Below, piece by piece: positions 52,487-61,981 of a stretch of 64,000 nucleotides of DNA; positions within the stretch are counted from its first letter, which is position 1; the number at the start of each line of letters is the position of its first letter. The stretch comes from CAKZYD01 sp039814715. Lineage in GTDB: Bacteria > Pseudomonadota > Alphaproteobacteria > Sphingomonadales > CAKZYD01. A program made the translations under genes and the position numbers. The notes below the pieces were generated by a model, which was not told the DNA's origin, did no database searches, and worked only from the letters and a program-made list of their open reading frames with translations. Location of the stretch: contig JBCCAR010000011.1 in NCBI GenBank assembly GCA_039814715.1, positions 26,416 to 90,415 on the forward strand. The letters are read 5' to 3'.

Positions 52487-53931
52487 GTTACTGCTTTAGC
52501 CGCAACTTTGGCAGCCGCTTCGCCCGCCAGACGGCCTAGGGTGACCGCCATACACAGCCCGGCCGCGGGCAGATAGCCGCTAGGGCCGGGGCCGGAGATG
52601 GAGCGCGCTGTGCCACCAGCTGCGAAAAGATTGGGCAAGGGCGCACCATCTTCATCGAGCACCTGCGCATTGCCATCCACCATCAGGCCACCTTGTGTGT
52701 GAAACAGAGCGCCGGTCACTTTGGCTGCATAGAGCGGATAGTCCGGCGCATCTTTGGGCTCAAAGGGCCGGCCAAAATGATCATCTGCATTGTCCATGGC
52801 TGCGGCATGGACATGGCCGATGGTGTTTTCGAGTGTCTCAACCTTACAACCAATAATCTGCGCAAGCGCTGCAGCGTCGCCTGCTTTTTTAACGCCGCCA
52901 AGGCGGTCAACATTCTGCATTTGCACGGTCTTCATCGCAGCGTTATAGGCCCGCTCGTTAAAGACAGCCCAGCAATTGCCGTGCGTTTGCGCAATGACGC
53001 GGGCGCCCTGGCCCGAGACGTCGATCATTTCATTTTCAAAACGCTCACCATTAGCGTTGATGATCATGCCGCCATCAAACATCACAATCGGGTGGATAAT
53101 TTCACCGCACGCTTTGGAAAGCAAGCCAAGGCCCTGATAAGCATCCATATCCTTTGTGGCGCCGCCAAGGGCCCGGCCAAGCTGAATACCAATGCCGTCA
53201 TTGCCTTCATGGCCCCAATAATAGGCATCCTTCATGGAAGGAATATTCTCTTCTATCATTTGCGCGTTGGCGCCAAACCCGCAGGTGGACAGTACCAGCG
53301 CGTTGCAGCCGATATCTTCTGTCTCGCCGGTTGGCCGCTCTACGCACACCCCTGTCACAGCGCCGCCATCATCGCGGTAGACTTTGGTCAATTTGGCATT
53401 GCTGATGAGCTGCACCCCCGCAGCCTCCGCTGCATTTGACAACGCGCTAATCAGCTCTTCGCCGGTGCCGCTGGGGGGCTTGTGCAGGCGCTGCAGGGAG
53501 TGGCCATAGCATGCCTCCCAATCGGGATCGAAGCTCAGGTCCAAACCATGCTTTTCAACGAGCCAATCAATGGTTGGGCCCGACGCTTTGGCGACCGCAT
53601 GAACAAAGTCCTCATCAACCGTGCCGCCGGTTTTTTTCAGAATGTCCTCAGCGAATATCTGCGCCGAATCGGGGATGCCTGCGGCGATCTGGGTTTTGCT
53701 TGCCGCAGCGCAAATCGCCCCTTCGCTCATCGCCGTGGAGCCTTTTGGCGTGGCATCGCGCTCGAGCAGCCAGACGTCCGCGCCGCCATCAGCAGCTGCC
53801 ATGGCCGCGCATTGCCCCGCTGCGCCCGCGCCAGCCACAATCACGGGCACAGTGAATTCAAAACTCTCTGCGCTGCGCTGCGCGCACAGACGAGAAGAGG
53901 CGGGGTCAAAAGTGTTGTCGTGTTTGTTCAT
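52483..53931 (-). CDS. FAD-dependent dehydrogenase, fumarate reductase / ketosteroid dehydrogenase-like
   Basis: A 482-aa flavoprotein of the FAD_binding_2 family. The FAD motif VIVAGAGAAGQCAAMAAADGG starts near residue 30 (cited by region). The central region has an EELISALSNAAEAAGVQL stretch, and the C-terminus has the GPSGYLPAAGLCMAVTLGRLAGE cap. Relatives reduce fumarate-like enoates or dehydrogenate steroids. It stands alone and converges on the HDAC-like gene; the substrate is open. Confidence 0.87.
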   Translation of the reverse strand: MNKHDNTFDPASSRLCAQRSAESFEFTVPVIVAGAGAAGQCAAMAAADGGADVWLLERDATPKGSTAMSEGAICAAASKTQIAAGIPDSAQIFAEDILKKTGGTVDEDFVHAVAKASGPTIDWLVEKHGLDLSFDPDWEACYGHSLQRLHKPPSGTGEELISALSNAAEAAGVQLISNAKLTKVYRDDGGAVTGVCVERPTGETEDIGCNALVLSTCGFGANAQMIEENIPSMKDAYYWGHEGNDGIGIQLGRALGGATKDMDAYQGLGLLSKACGEIIHPIVMFDGGMIINANGERFENEMIDVSGQGARVIAQTHGNCWAVFNERAYNAAMKTVQMQNVDRLGGVKKAGDAAALAQIIGCKVETLENTIGHVHAAAMDNADDHFGRPFEPKDAPDYPLYAAKVTGALFHTQGGLMVDGNAQVLDEDGAPLPNLFAAGGTARSISGPGPSGYLPAAGLCMAVTLGRLAGEAAAKVAAKAVT

Positions 53932-54130
53932 GATGTCCGCGAAGATAGAATTGTCCGGACAAATTACAAACCAAATTTGACAGGCGCGGGAGACCTTTCA
54001 CGCCAAATACGCAATGACCGTGCAATTGTGCGACACAGACCGAAGGGTTTTGCAGCTTTGAAACGTAAAAAGTATGAACACGGTCCAATGGCGCTTGGGA
54101 TCAGGAACAATAACAGGCAAAAAGGGCCCC

Positions 54131-54700
54131 ATGAACCGGCCAGAGACAAAAGCGCTGCTGGGCGATGAGGCCCTTGCCGAGCAAGTGCAGAGCGGCGACC
54201 AAGCAGCCTTTGCTGCTTTGGCGCATCGCTATGGGCCTAAATTGGCAGCGTTTGCAGGCAAAGTCTTGCTGGATCAAACGATTGGAGAAGATGTGGTGCA
54301 AGACGCATTTTTAAAATTCTGGCAGCAGCCAGGCCGTTACGACCCTGCAAAAGCGGGGTTTTCGACTTGGATGCACAAAGTGGTCTTCAATCGCTGCTTG
54401 GACCATAAGCGCCGCAGAGGCTTTGCGCCGCTAGAGGACGCGCCGCAGCAAATTGATATGGCCGCCCTTGCCCCCGACGTCATGGCTGCCAATGAGCGTG
54501 ACCGCGCTGTACAGGCCGCGATAAACACGCTTCCAGAGCGGCAACGTGCCGCACTGCTATTGTGTCATATCGACGGCGTGAGCAATCAAGATGCAGCTGA
54601 TATCCTGGACGTAAAGCTAAAAGCATTGGAAAGCCTATTAAGCCGCGCGCGCGCCAGTTTGCGCAGCGCGCTTATGCCCATGAAGGAGGAATTGTTGTGA
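54131..54700 (+). CDS. ECF-type RNA polymerase sigma factor
   Basis: A 189-aa sigma-70-family factor of the ECF group with only regions 2 and 4. Region 2: ALAHRYGPKLAAFAGKVL, DVVQDAFLKFWQ and FSTWMHKVVFNRCLDHKRR. Region 4: LPERQRAALLLCHIDGVSNQDAADILDVKLKALESLLSRAR (residues 133-173). ATG 54131 with AAGGG upstream is preferred over a frame extension to 54074. It overlaps the next gene by 4 nt and heads a sigma / small membrane protein / heavy-metal-sensor-like triad, followed by stress genes. Confidence 0.92.
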   Translation: MNRPETKALLGDEALAEQVQSGDQAAFAALAHRYGPKLAAFAGKVLLDQTIGEDVVQDAFLKFWQQPGRYDPAKAGFSTWMHKVVFNRCLDHKRRRGFAPLEDAPQQIDMAALAPDVMAANERDRAVQAAINTLPERQRAALLLCHIDGVSNQDAADILDVKLKALESLLSRARASLRSALMPMKEELL

Positions 54701-55041
54701 GCAGCGTGCCCGACGACAAAGCACTAGAGGGCTTCATTGGCGAATCGTTAACGCGCATGGCCAACGATACGGCCTCTGTGACGCCTGGTTTTGCTGACCA
54801 ACTGGCGCAAATGGCCCAAAGGCATCCACAGCCCCGCGCCAGCGTGTTGAAGCGCGTTATCGAAGCCTTTGGCGGCTGGAGCTTTGCTGCTCCACAATTG
54901 GCAGGGCTCATCACTGCTGCGGTCCTGGGCGTGTCAACGGGCCAGGCGCAGGTCGCTGACGTTGACCTGACGGATCAAGAAGCAGCGATCATGACGGCCC
55001 ATGTGTTTAGCAACGATGACATGGCGGGGTGGGACCAGTGA
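54697..55041 (+). CDS. Small membrane protein, likely anti-sigma factor
   Basis: A 114-aa protein with one transmembrane segment around residues 66-85 (FAAPQLAGLITAAVLGVS), a cytoplasmic N-terminal half and a short periplasmic tail. Not assignable to a named family by eye. It starts with GTG 54697 overlapping the sigma stop and overlaps the next gene by 4 nt. Its topology and place between an ECF sigma and a Metal_resist-like protein match CnrY/NccY-type anti-sigma factors, but it lacks any motif that proves this. Confidence 0.75.
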   Translation: MSSVPDDKALEGFIGESLTRMANDTASVTPGFADQLAQMAQRHPQPRASVLKRVIEAFGGWSFAAPQLAGLITAAVLGVSTGQAQVADVDLTDQEAAIMTAHVFSNDDMAGWDQ

Positions 55042-55565
55042 CGGGAACACTCAAATGGGTGCTACTTGCACTCAGCCTTTCCCTAATGCTCAACGTTTTC
55101 GCCGCAGGCCATTTCGTCGGCGAAAGAAAGCCGCCTCCACCAACTGGAGGGGATAGTGCGGGAGCATGGGTATCGCGCCTTTTGCCGCGCGATGTGCAGG
55201 ACCAAATTCCGCCGGATGCACGCAAGGCCTTTCGCCAGACAATGATTGGCAATCGGCAATCTGTGCGCCAAGCGCGCCAGGACCTGAAAACGGCGCGCGC
55301 GCGCATCGTTGAGGAGCTCAAACGCGATGATTTGGATGCGCCGGCGCTAGAAGCGGCTTTTGCAGATATGCGGCGAGCGACGGGAGCGCTGCAAAACAAC
55401 TTCGAAACATCTCTGGTGGCCGCCTTAGCGACGATGACGCCGCAGGAGCGCTTAAAAGTGGCCAAGCGCATGACCCAGCGCGGCAAACGCTTCAATGGCA
55501 AACGGCGCGGGGACGAAGGCGGGAACCGTAGGCCGCCACCGCGCGAAAATGGCATAAACGACTAG
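55038..55565 (+). CDS. Periplasmic heavy-metal-sensor-like (CnrX/Spy-type) protein
   Basis: A 175-aa protein with an N-terminal membrane anchor or signal (residues 5-27) and a helical periplasmic domain of the Metal_resist/CnrX type: helices IPPDARKAFRQTMIGNRQSVRQARQDLKTARARI, DLDAPALEAAFADMRRATGALQNNFE and the LATMTPQERLKVAKRM motif, with a basic C-terminus. In CnrYXH systems such a sensor releases the sigma factor. It starts with GTG 55038 overlapping the upstream stop. No metal-ligand His or Cys cluster is obvious, so the signal may not be a metal. Confidence 0.8.
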   Translation: MTGTLKWVLLALSLSLMLNVFAAGHFVGERKPPPPTGGDSAGAWVSRLLPRDVQDQIPPDARKAFRQTMIGNRQSVRQARQDLKTARARIVEELKRDDLDAPALEAAFADMRRATGALQNNFETSLVAALATMTPQERLKVAKRMTQRGKRFNGKRRGDEGGNRRPPPRENGIND

Positions 55566-55658
55566 GCTTTCGCGGCGGTAACAATCCACCCAGGCCCGCG
55601 GCACGTATCATTGCTGGAGCGCGCGGGCCAGCGCGCGGTGGCGGCAAGCGGGAGCGGC

Positions 55659-57074
55659 ATGGGCACACACACAACAGTCGTCTGGTTTCGCAATGACTTG
55701 CGATTGCATGATCAAGCAGCGCTTGCAGCTGCGGCACTCGATGGCCCAGTGATAGCCTTTTATTGCCTAGATGACGCCGCAGCAGGCGATTGGCGACACG
55801 GCGGCGCGCAGCGCTGGTGGCTCCATCATTCCCTTACCCAGCTTAAAACTGCTCTGGCAGCGCTTGGCATTCCGCTTGTTTTAAAGCGCGGCGCAACCGC
55901 AAAGCACTTGGCGGCCCTGGTCAGCCAAACTCAAGCCCAAAGCGTCCACGCAACACGCCATTTCGAGCCCTATAACCGCACGCTGGAAGCAGCCCTTGAA
56001 GAAGGCAGTATACCGCTCACTCTACACACCGGCAGCTATTTGCGCGCGCCAGAAGAGGTGCGCACAGGCTCTGGCGGGCCATATAAAGTCTTCACGCCCT
56101 ATTGGCGCGCCAGCCGAGCCCTGGGCGATCCAGATGCGCCGAAAGCTGCCCCGAGGGACATCACCGGTTACGATGGGACGCTTGAGAGCGACGATCTTAG
56201 CGACTGGGGCCTACGTCCCACCAAGCCAGATTGGTCCGCGGGATTGCAGACAAGTTGGACGCCCGGCGAGGCAGGCGCTCATGAGATGCTGCGGGCGCTG
56301 TCCCCTGGCAAAGTGGCTGAGTATAAAAACCAGCGCGATTTTCCTGCTCTTGATGGGACCAGCAAGCTATCGCCGCATCTCCACTTTGGTGAAATCACGC
56401 CACGGCAAATATGGCATCACCTGAGCGGCGTCATGGAGCTGGACCAGGCCGAACCCCTGATCAGGCAGCTCGGTTGGCGCGATTTCTCACTGTCACTCCT
56501 GCAATATGCGCCCCATTTGCCAGAAGCAAGTTGGTCTCCGAAATTCAAATCCTTCCCCTGGCGCGAGGATGCCGCCGATTTGGAGCGCTGGCAGCGCGGC
56601 CAAACAGGCTACCCGGTGGTGGACGCGGGGATGCGCCAATTGTGGCAAACCGGCTGGATGCACAACCGGGTACGCATGATTGTCGCCAGCTTCTTATGTA
56701 AGCACTTACTGCTACATTGGCGCCATGGTGAAGACTGGTTTTGGGACACCTTGGTAGACGCAGATTTGGCCAACAATGCAGCCGGATGGCAATGGGTGGC
56801 TGGCTCGGGCGCGGATGCATCGCCCTATTTTCGAATCTTCAATCCCATTACCCAGTCGGAAAAGTTCGACAAAGGCGGTGACTATATTCGCTCGTTTGTA
56901 CCTGAACTCGCTGGTTTGCCTTCTAAGCATCTCCATGCGCCTTGGAGCGCGCCGGAAAACATATTACAAGCTGCCGGTGTGCAGCTGGGCAAGACATATC
57001 CAAAACCGATGGTCGATCATAGCCAGGCACGCCAGCGGGCACTTGACGCCTATGAGGATATCAAAGCGGCCTGA
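55659..57074 (+). CDS. phrB: Deoxyribodipyrimidine photo-lyase
   Basis: A 471-aa photolyase/cryptochrome-family protein that repairs UV-induced cyclobutane pyrimidine dimers using blue light. The N-terminal antenna domain has VVWFRNDLRLHD. The C-terminal FAD domain has WRDFSLSLLQY, GYPVVDAGMRQLWQTGWMHNR and WQWVAGSGADASPYFRIFNP, the core FAD and substrate motifs. ATG 55659 has GGAG close upstream; a frame extension to 55611 is rejected. It lies 93 bp after the sensor gene, in line with the ECF sigma triad. Confidence 0.96.
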   Translation: MGTHTTVVWFRNDLRLHDQAALAAAALDGPVIAFYCLDDAAAGDWRHGGAQRWWLHHSLTQLKTALAALGIPLVLKRGATAKHLAALVSQTQAQSVHATRHFEPYNRTLEAALEEGSIPLTLHTGSYLRAPEEVRTGSGGPYKVFTPYWRASRALGDPDAPKAAPRDITGYDGTLESDDLSDWGLRPTKPDWSAGLQTSWTPGEAGAHEMLRALSPGKVAEYKNQRDFPALDGTSKLSPHLHFGEITPRQIWHHLSGVMELDQAEPLIRQLGWRDFSLSLLQYAPHLPEASWSPKFKSFPWREDAADLERWQRGQTGYPVVDAGMRQLWQTGWMHNRVRMIVASFLCKHLLLHWRHGEDWFWDTLVDADLANNAAGWQWVAGSGADASPYFRIFNPITQSEKFDKGGDYIRSFVPELAGLPSKHLHAPWSAPENILQAAGVQLGKTYPKPMVDHSQARQRALDAYEDIKAA

Positions 57075-57118
57075 CGCTGGCGCGTTTGTTGTATGCCGCG
57101 CTGAGGAGTGAAAGCGTT

Positions 57119-58444
57119 TTGACCCGTCCCCATAAGCCGCTAGAAGCCAAAAATATTGCCGTTGTTGGCTCTGGAATTGCTGGCCATGGCGCGGCCTGGG
57201 CGTTATCGCGCCATGCGAACGTGACGCTGTATGAAAAAGAAGCGCAATTTGGCGGGCATGCCCATACCGTTGATGTCGATTGCGGCGACTATAGCGTGCC
57301 GGTCGATATGGGCTTCATCGTTTATAATGAGCACAACTACCATAATTTAACCGCCCTTTTCGCGCATCTTGGCGTTGAAACAGAACTGTCCAACATGTCA
57401 TTTTCCGTCTCGCTGGATGAAGGGCGCTATGAATATAGCGGCGCCGGCATCGCGGGCGTTTTTGCGCAGAAGAGCAACCTCTTCTCACCGCGCCATATCC
57501 ATATGCTGCGGCAACTCTTGCGGTTTTACAAAACCGTGTCTGCAGAAGCAGGAAAGCGCGATTTAACGCAGATCACGCTAGGCGAATGGCTTGATGAAAT
57601 GCAAATGGGACAGTGGTTCCGCGAGCGCCACATCATCCCCATGGCCGCGTGTATCTGGTCTGCCTCAGCGCAAGAAATCTTGGCCTTTCCCGCTGCAGCC
57701 TTTGTCCGCTTCTTTGAAAATCATGGCTTGCTGATGCTGAAAGACCGGCCGCTATGGCGCACAGTAACGGGCGGTTCGCGCAGCTATGTTGCCACCTTGC
57801 AAGCGGCCATGAGCGGCACACGCCATCCGGCCTGCCCGGTGACAGCAATTGAACGCACGCCTGATGGCATCCTGGTCCACTCACAAAAAGGCAGCGATCT
57901 CTTCGATGATGTGGTGATCGCCGCCCATGCAGATGATGCTTATGCCATGCTCGCCAACCCGACGGCGCTTGAACAAGAGGTGCTGCCAGACTTTCGCTAC
58001 AGCGAGAACGAGGTGATCTTGCACACTGACACATCGCTGATGCCGCGCCGGCGCAGCGTGTGGTCGAGCTGGAATTATGTGGCACCTACGAAGATTGACC
58101 CAGAGCGCCCTGTGCCCCTAACCTATTGGATGAACAAGCTGCAAAACCTGCCAGCGAACCAAGATGTGATGGTGACGCTCAATCCGTTTGAACCCATCAA
58201 TCCATCTTTCGTGCAGCATATGCGCTCTTTCCGGCACCCCATTTTCGACGCGCGCACCTATGCCGCCCAGCCGCGCCTGGCAGAGCTGCAAGGCGCTGAT
58301 CGGATTTGGTATGCTGGCAGCTATTTCACCTATGGCTTTCATGAAGACGGCCTGACAGCGGGCCTCAACGCTGCGCGCGGGCTTGGCGCCGTATTGCCTT
58401 GGGACATAGCTGCGCCCGGGCCAAACGCGGTCGCCGCGGAATAA
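57119..58444 (+). CDS. Amine-oxidase-like FAD oxidoreductase of lipid-modification cluster
   Basis: A 441-aa flavoprotein. The Rossmann motif VVGSGIAGHGAAWALSRH starts near residue 15, with GGHAHTVDVD and a C-terminal YAGSYFTYGFHEDGLTAGLNAARGL FAD motif. Its subfamily is constantly found beside DUF1365 and a CFA-synthase-like methyltransferase, as here, and is presumed to oxidise or desaturate acyl chains. TTG 57119 is chosen because GGAG (57104-57107) lies 11 nt upstream; the frame is open to 57086. The next gene begins 12 bp downstream. Confidence 0.9.
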   Translation: MTRPHKPLEAKNIAVVGSGIAGHGAAWALSRHANVTLYEKEAQFGGHAHTVDVDCGDYSVPVDMGFIVYNEHNYHNLTALFAHLGVETELSNMSFSVSLDEGRYEYSGAGIAGVFAQKSNLFSPRHIHMLRQLLRFYKTVSAEAGKRDLTQITLGEWLDEMQMGQWFRERHIIPMAACIWSASAQEILAFPAAAFVRFFENHGLLMLKDRPLWRTVTGGSRSYVATLQAAMSGTRHPACPVTAIERTPDGILVHSQKGSDLFDDVVIAAHADDAYAMLANPTALEQEVLPDFRYSENEVILHTDTSLMPRRRSVWSSWNYVAPTKIDPERPVPLTYWMNKLQNLPANQDVMVTLNPFEPINPSFVQHMRSFRHPIFDARTYAAQPRLAELQGADRIWYAGSYFTYGFHEDGLTAGLNAARGLGAVLPWDIAAPGPNAVAAE

Positions 58445-58456
58445 GTGCGCTTGGCC

Positions 58457-59260
58457 ATGACCCATAGTCTTTACAAATGCTTGGTCGTGCATAAACGCTT
58501 TGCGCCCAAGGTGCATGGGTTCCGCTACCGGGTGTTCTCCGCCCTGCTGGATTTGAACGACCTGGCGAGCGCAGACAGAGCCGGGGGATGGCTGTTCGGC
58601 GTCAATCGCCGCGCGCTCTTAAGCTTCCGCGACAAAGACCATGGGCCCGGTGATGGCACACCAGCGGGCGACTGGGCACGCACTGTCTTAAACAACTCGA
58701 AGACCGACTGGGACGGCACCAGCCTGCATCTTCTGTGTTTCCCGCGCATGTGGGGCTATGTGTTTAATCCGCTTGCCATTTATTATGCGCGGAACGCCGA
58801 TGGCGGGCTGGCCGCCGTGCTCTACCAGGTCAGCAACACCTTTGGCGAACGCCACAGCTATATCCTCGCTGGCGACGGAACGCCCATTGCCCGCCATTCG
58901 ATTGACAAAGGCTTTCACGTCTCGCCCTTTATGGATATGGAGCAGCGCTATGAATTCACCCTCACGGCGCCAGGCAAGCAGCTCTCCATCGTCATCGATG
59001 AGTTCAGTCCCGATGGAAAAACGCTTGTTGCAACGCAAACTGGGATCAAGCGCCCCTTTACCAAAAAGGCCATGGCCAAGCTTGTGGCGCGCCATCCGCT
59101 GATGACGCTGAAAATAATGGCGGCCATCCACTATGAAGCCCTGCACCTGTGGCGCAAGGGCATTCGCTTTTACAAAAAACCGGCGCCGCCCAAAACGGCG
59201 CAAACCTATGGCGGCGCAAACGCAGCAGCGCTCCCCTCTCAGCACGAAAAGGCGGCTTAA
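58457..59260 (+). CDS. DUF1365 family protein
   Basis: A 267-aa protein of DUF1365: YKCLVVHKRFAPKVHGFRYRVF at the start, RMWGYVFNPLAIYYARN near residue 103, and HRVSPFM-like motif KGFHVSPFMDMEQRYEF near residue 150. Function unproven; the family is tied by context to fatty-acid or phospholipid modification. ATG 58457 is preferred to a short frame extension. Its stop overlaps the CFA-like gene start by 1 nt, showing tight coupling. Confidence 0.9.
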   Translation: MTHSLYKCLVVHKRFAPKVHGFRYRVFSALLDLNDLASADRAGGWLFGVNRRALLSFRDKDHGPGDGTPAGDWARTVLNNSKTDWDGTSLHLLCFPRMWGYVFNPLAIYYARNADGGLAAVLYQVSNTFGERHSYILAGDGTPIARHSIDKGFHVSPFMDMEQRYEFTLTAPGKQLSIVIDEFSPDGKTLVATQTGIKRPFTKKAMAKLVARHPLMTLKIMAAIHYEALHLWRKGIRFYKKPAPPKTAQTYGGANAAALPSQHEKAA

Positions 59261-60615
59261 TGGACCACGAGACACATCGTTCAGCGGGGGATCGCTTGGC
59301 CGAAGAAGGCAGCGCGCTGGCCGAAAGCGCGCATGAGCGCGCGGGCAAAGTGAAAAAAGCAGCCGGCGGCGTGTTCCAGCGCGCTGCTGAGCGCGCGCAG
59401 GCCGTCCTGACAAAGCTGCACCCCCAGCGCGTGGTGGAAGTGTTTGATCCCCATTGGCACATTGGCCAGCTGGATCTGCATTGGCCCAATGGCGCCATCT
59501 CAACCCTTGGAGGACGCGGGGAAGGCCCCCACGCGGCAATCCACATTCATAACTTCCGCTTTATACGGCGCATCCTTTCAGGCGGCGCATTGGGCTTTGC
59601 CAGGGCGTATATTGAAGGCGATTGGGATAGCCCAGCGCTGGAGAAAGTCATTGAAGTTGCTGCTTTCAACCGCAATGAGGTAGCCGAGATATTCCGCGGG
59701 CGCGGCTGGGTACGCTGGCTCAGCCGCATGCGCCATGCCCGCCGGGCGAACACCAAAGACAAAGCGAAGGACAACATCTCCTTCCACTATGATTTGGGCA
59801 ACAGCTTTTATGATCAATGGCTGGACCCAACGATGACGTACTCCGCTGCGCTATTTGCGGGCGAGGAGCGCTCCTTAGAACACGCCCAGCTTGAAAAATA
59901 CCGCCGTCTCGCCACCCAGCTCGGCCTAAAGCCAGGCGACCATGTGCTTGAGATCGGCTGCGGCTGGGGCGGCTTTGCCCATGTGGCAGCCGGCGAATTT
60001 GGTGCAAAGGTAACTGGCGTTACGCTGAGCGAAGAACAGCTTGCTTATGCCCGGGCGCGCATGGACAAAGCCGGGCTCTCCGATCTCGTTCGGCTCGAGT
60101 TATGTGACTACCGCGACGTACAGCAAACATACGATCACATTGTCTCAATCGAGATGTTTGAAGCAGTCGGCGAAGAATATTGGCCGACGTATTTTGGCAT
60201 GGTCAATCGCTGCTTGAAGGATGGCGGGAAGGCCGCGCTGCAGATCATCACCATTGATGAGGCGGCGTTTGAAGGCTACCGCACGGCCTCTGATTTCATT
60301 CAAACCTACATCTTTCCCGGCGGGATGCTGCCCAGCCCGTCGCGCCTGACGCAGCTCACGCAGGCTGCAAGCTTAGCAGAAGAAGATCGCTATTGGATGG
60401 GTATCGACTACGCCGATACGCTGCGCGCCTGGCGTGAGGATTTTGAAAGCGCTTGGACTGAAGGACGCATACCGCCCGGCTTTGACGATACGTTCCGGCG
60501 GATTTGGCGCTATTATTTAGCCTATTGCGAAGGCGGGTTTCGCGCAGGAGGAATTGACGTGTTGCAGCTCACGCTGCACAAGGATGGCCGCCTGAGCGAT
60601 GTCCAAAAGCAATAA
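59260..60615 (+). CDS. Cyclopropane-fatty-acyl-phospholipid synthase-like methyltransferase
   Basis: A 451-aa SAM-dependent enzyme acting on unsaturated acyl chains in phospholipids. The SAM motif VLEIGCGWGGFAHVA lies near residue 230, preceded by the family hallmark SFHYDLGNSFYDQWLDPTMTYSAALF; bicarbonate/active-site residues of the C-terminal half (SIEMFEAVGEEYW, FIQTYIFPGGMLPS) are present. The first 60 residues are a charged helical extension. It may make cyclopropane rings or methyl-branched chains. It overlaps the MFS gene by 17 nt. Confidence 0.93.
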   Translation: MDHETHRSAGDRLAEEGSALAESAHERAGKVKKAAGGVFQRAAERAQAVLTKLHPQRVVEVFDPHWHIGQLDLHWPNGAISTLGGRGEGPHAAIHIHNFRFIRRILSGGALGFARAYIEGDWDSPALEKVIEVAAFNRNEVAEIFRGRGWVRWLSRMRHARRANTKDKAKDNISFHYDLGNSFYDQWLDPTMTYSAALFAGEERSLEHAQLEKYRRLATQLGLKPGDHVLEIGCGWGGFAHVAAGEFGAKVTGVTLSEEQLAYARARMDKAGLSDLVRLELCDYRDVQQTYDHIVSIEMFEAVGEEYWPTYFGMVNRCLKDGGKAALQIITIDEAAFEGYRTASDFIQTYIFPGGMLPSPSRLTQLTQAASLAEEDRYWMGIDYADTLRAWREDFESAWTEGRIPPGFDDTFRRIWRYYLAYCEGGFRAGGIDVLQLTLHKDGRLSDVQKQ

Positions 60616-61906
60616 CCCCGAAAGTCCGCGCAAAGGCATTTTGTGGCTTTATGGATTGCCTGGTATCCCGCTGGCGATGCTGGTCGGGCCAGTTTACGCG
60701 TTTTTGCCCAACTACCTGACGGAAACGGTCGGCCTGAGCGCCATTGGCGTTGGGCTGGCCCTTTCCATCACACGCTTGTGGGATGTCATCTCTGACCCCC
60801 TCGGCGGAGTGGTGTCTGATCAGACGAAAAGCCGTGCCTTCTGGATGATCGCGGGAATGCCGCTGTCCATGCTGGGCGTATTTTTCTTGTTCGTTGAAGC
60901 CCAGCTGCTGTCTATCACGGGCCTAGCACTGGCCAGCATCGCGCTTTACACTGGTTGGACGCTGACAAAGCTAAACCATGACGCCTGGGGGGCAGAACTC
61001 AGCCCAGATTACGATGACCGCACCCGCTATGCCAGTGCGCGCGAAGGTGCTGGACTGCTGGGCTTTTTAGTCGTGGTTGTGTTGCTTGGCAGCGCAGACA
61101 GTCAAGGCCCCGCCGTCTTGGCGCGTGCCTTTAAAGGGCTGGGGATTTTCCTCTTGATCGCACTGCCGGCCGCGTTCTTCTTCTCCATTTGGCGCTTACC
61201 GGCAGGCGAGCGGGTTAAAACCAAAGCCAAGCTGGGCGATTTCAAAGCACTCTGGCAGGATGTGAGCCTTCGAAAGCTTGCCAGCGCCTTTCTGCTCAAC
61301 GGCATTGCCGCGGCCCTGCCCGCGACACTATTTTTAGACTATGTGCAGTATAAATTAGGTCGCCCGGAATTAGCTGGCCCACTGTTGATTGTGTATTTCC
61401 TATGCGGCGTGGTCGCCATCCCCGGCTGGCTCGCCCTATCGCGCAAGCTGGACAAAGCGAAAGCCTGGAGCGCCTCTATGGCTTGGGCGACTTCGTTTTT
61501 TATTATCGTTCCATTTTTAAATGCAGGCGATGAAATCTACTTTGCCATCATCTGCGTATTAACAGGAGTGAGTTTAGGCGCCGATCTTGCGCTGCCCGCT
61601 GCGATCCAAGCCGATTTGGTGGACGCACGGCGCGCGCAAACAGGGCGCCAGCAAACCGGACTGTTGTTCGCGCTGCTGGGGATGCTGACCAAGCTTGCCT
61701 ACGCCGTCGGCGTTTTAGCCTACCCGGCGCTGGCTCTGGCCGGGTTTCGCTCCAGCGAAGGCAATGAAACAACGCCGGAAGGCCTTATGGCCTTAGGAAT
61801 TTTATATGGCGCTGTGCCGTGCGCGGCAAAACTGGGCGCCATCTGGATCATGCGGGATTTTCCCATGACCCGGGACGCACTGGCAGCAGTGCAACAGAAG
61901 ATTTAA
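60599..61906 (+). CDS. MFS carrier, GPH/MelB-like
   Basis: A 435-aa protein with 12 membrane segments. The loop DPLGGVVSDQTKSR near residue 75 and NHDAWGAELSPDYDDRTRYASAREG near residue 125 are typical of glycoside-pentoside-hexuronide:cation symporters. The start lies 17 nt inside the CFA-like gene. Its partner genes concern acyl-chain modification, so a role in moving a lipid-related compound rather than a sugar is possible. The substrate is not predictable. Confidence 0.9.
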   Translation: MSKSNNPESPRKGILWLYGLPGIPLAMLVGPVYAFLPNYLTETVGLSAIGVGLALSITRLWDVISDPLGGVVSDQTKSRAFWMIAGMPLSMLGVFFLFVEAQLLSITGLALASIALYTGWTLTKLNHDAWGAELSPDYDDRTRYASAREGAGLLGFLVVVVLLGSADSQGPAVLARAFKGLGIFLLIALPAAFFFSIWRLPAGERVKTKAKLGDFKALWQDVSLRKLASAFLLNGIAAALPATLFLDYVQYKLGRPELAGPLLIVYFLCGVVAIPGWLALSRKLDKAKAWSASMAWATSFFIIVPFLNAGDEIYFAIICVLTGVSLGADLALPAAIQADLVDARRAQTGRQQTGLLFALLGMLTKLAYAVGVLAYPALALAGFRSSEGNETTPEGLMALGILYGAVPCAAKLGAIWIMRDFPMTRDALAAVQQKI

Positions 61907-61981
61907 CGCCGCACAGTGCGGCCCACATGAACCCATGCCAAGCCTTGGAGGGCGCGCGGCATATAGGAAGGCAAGACTGCC

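Noticed and set aside
58688..59539. 283-codon minus-strand frame
   Set aside because: Lies antisense to DUF1365 and the CFA-like gene, both well supported by motifs and coupling.
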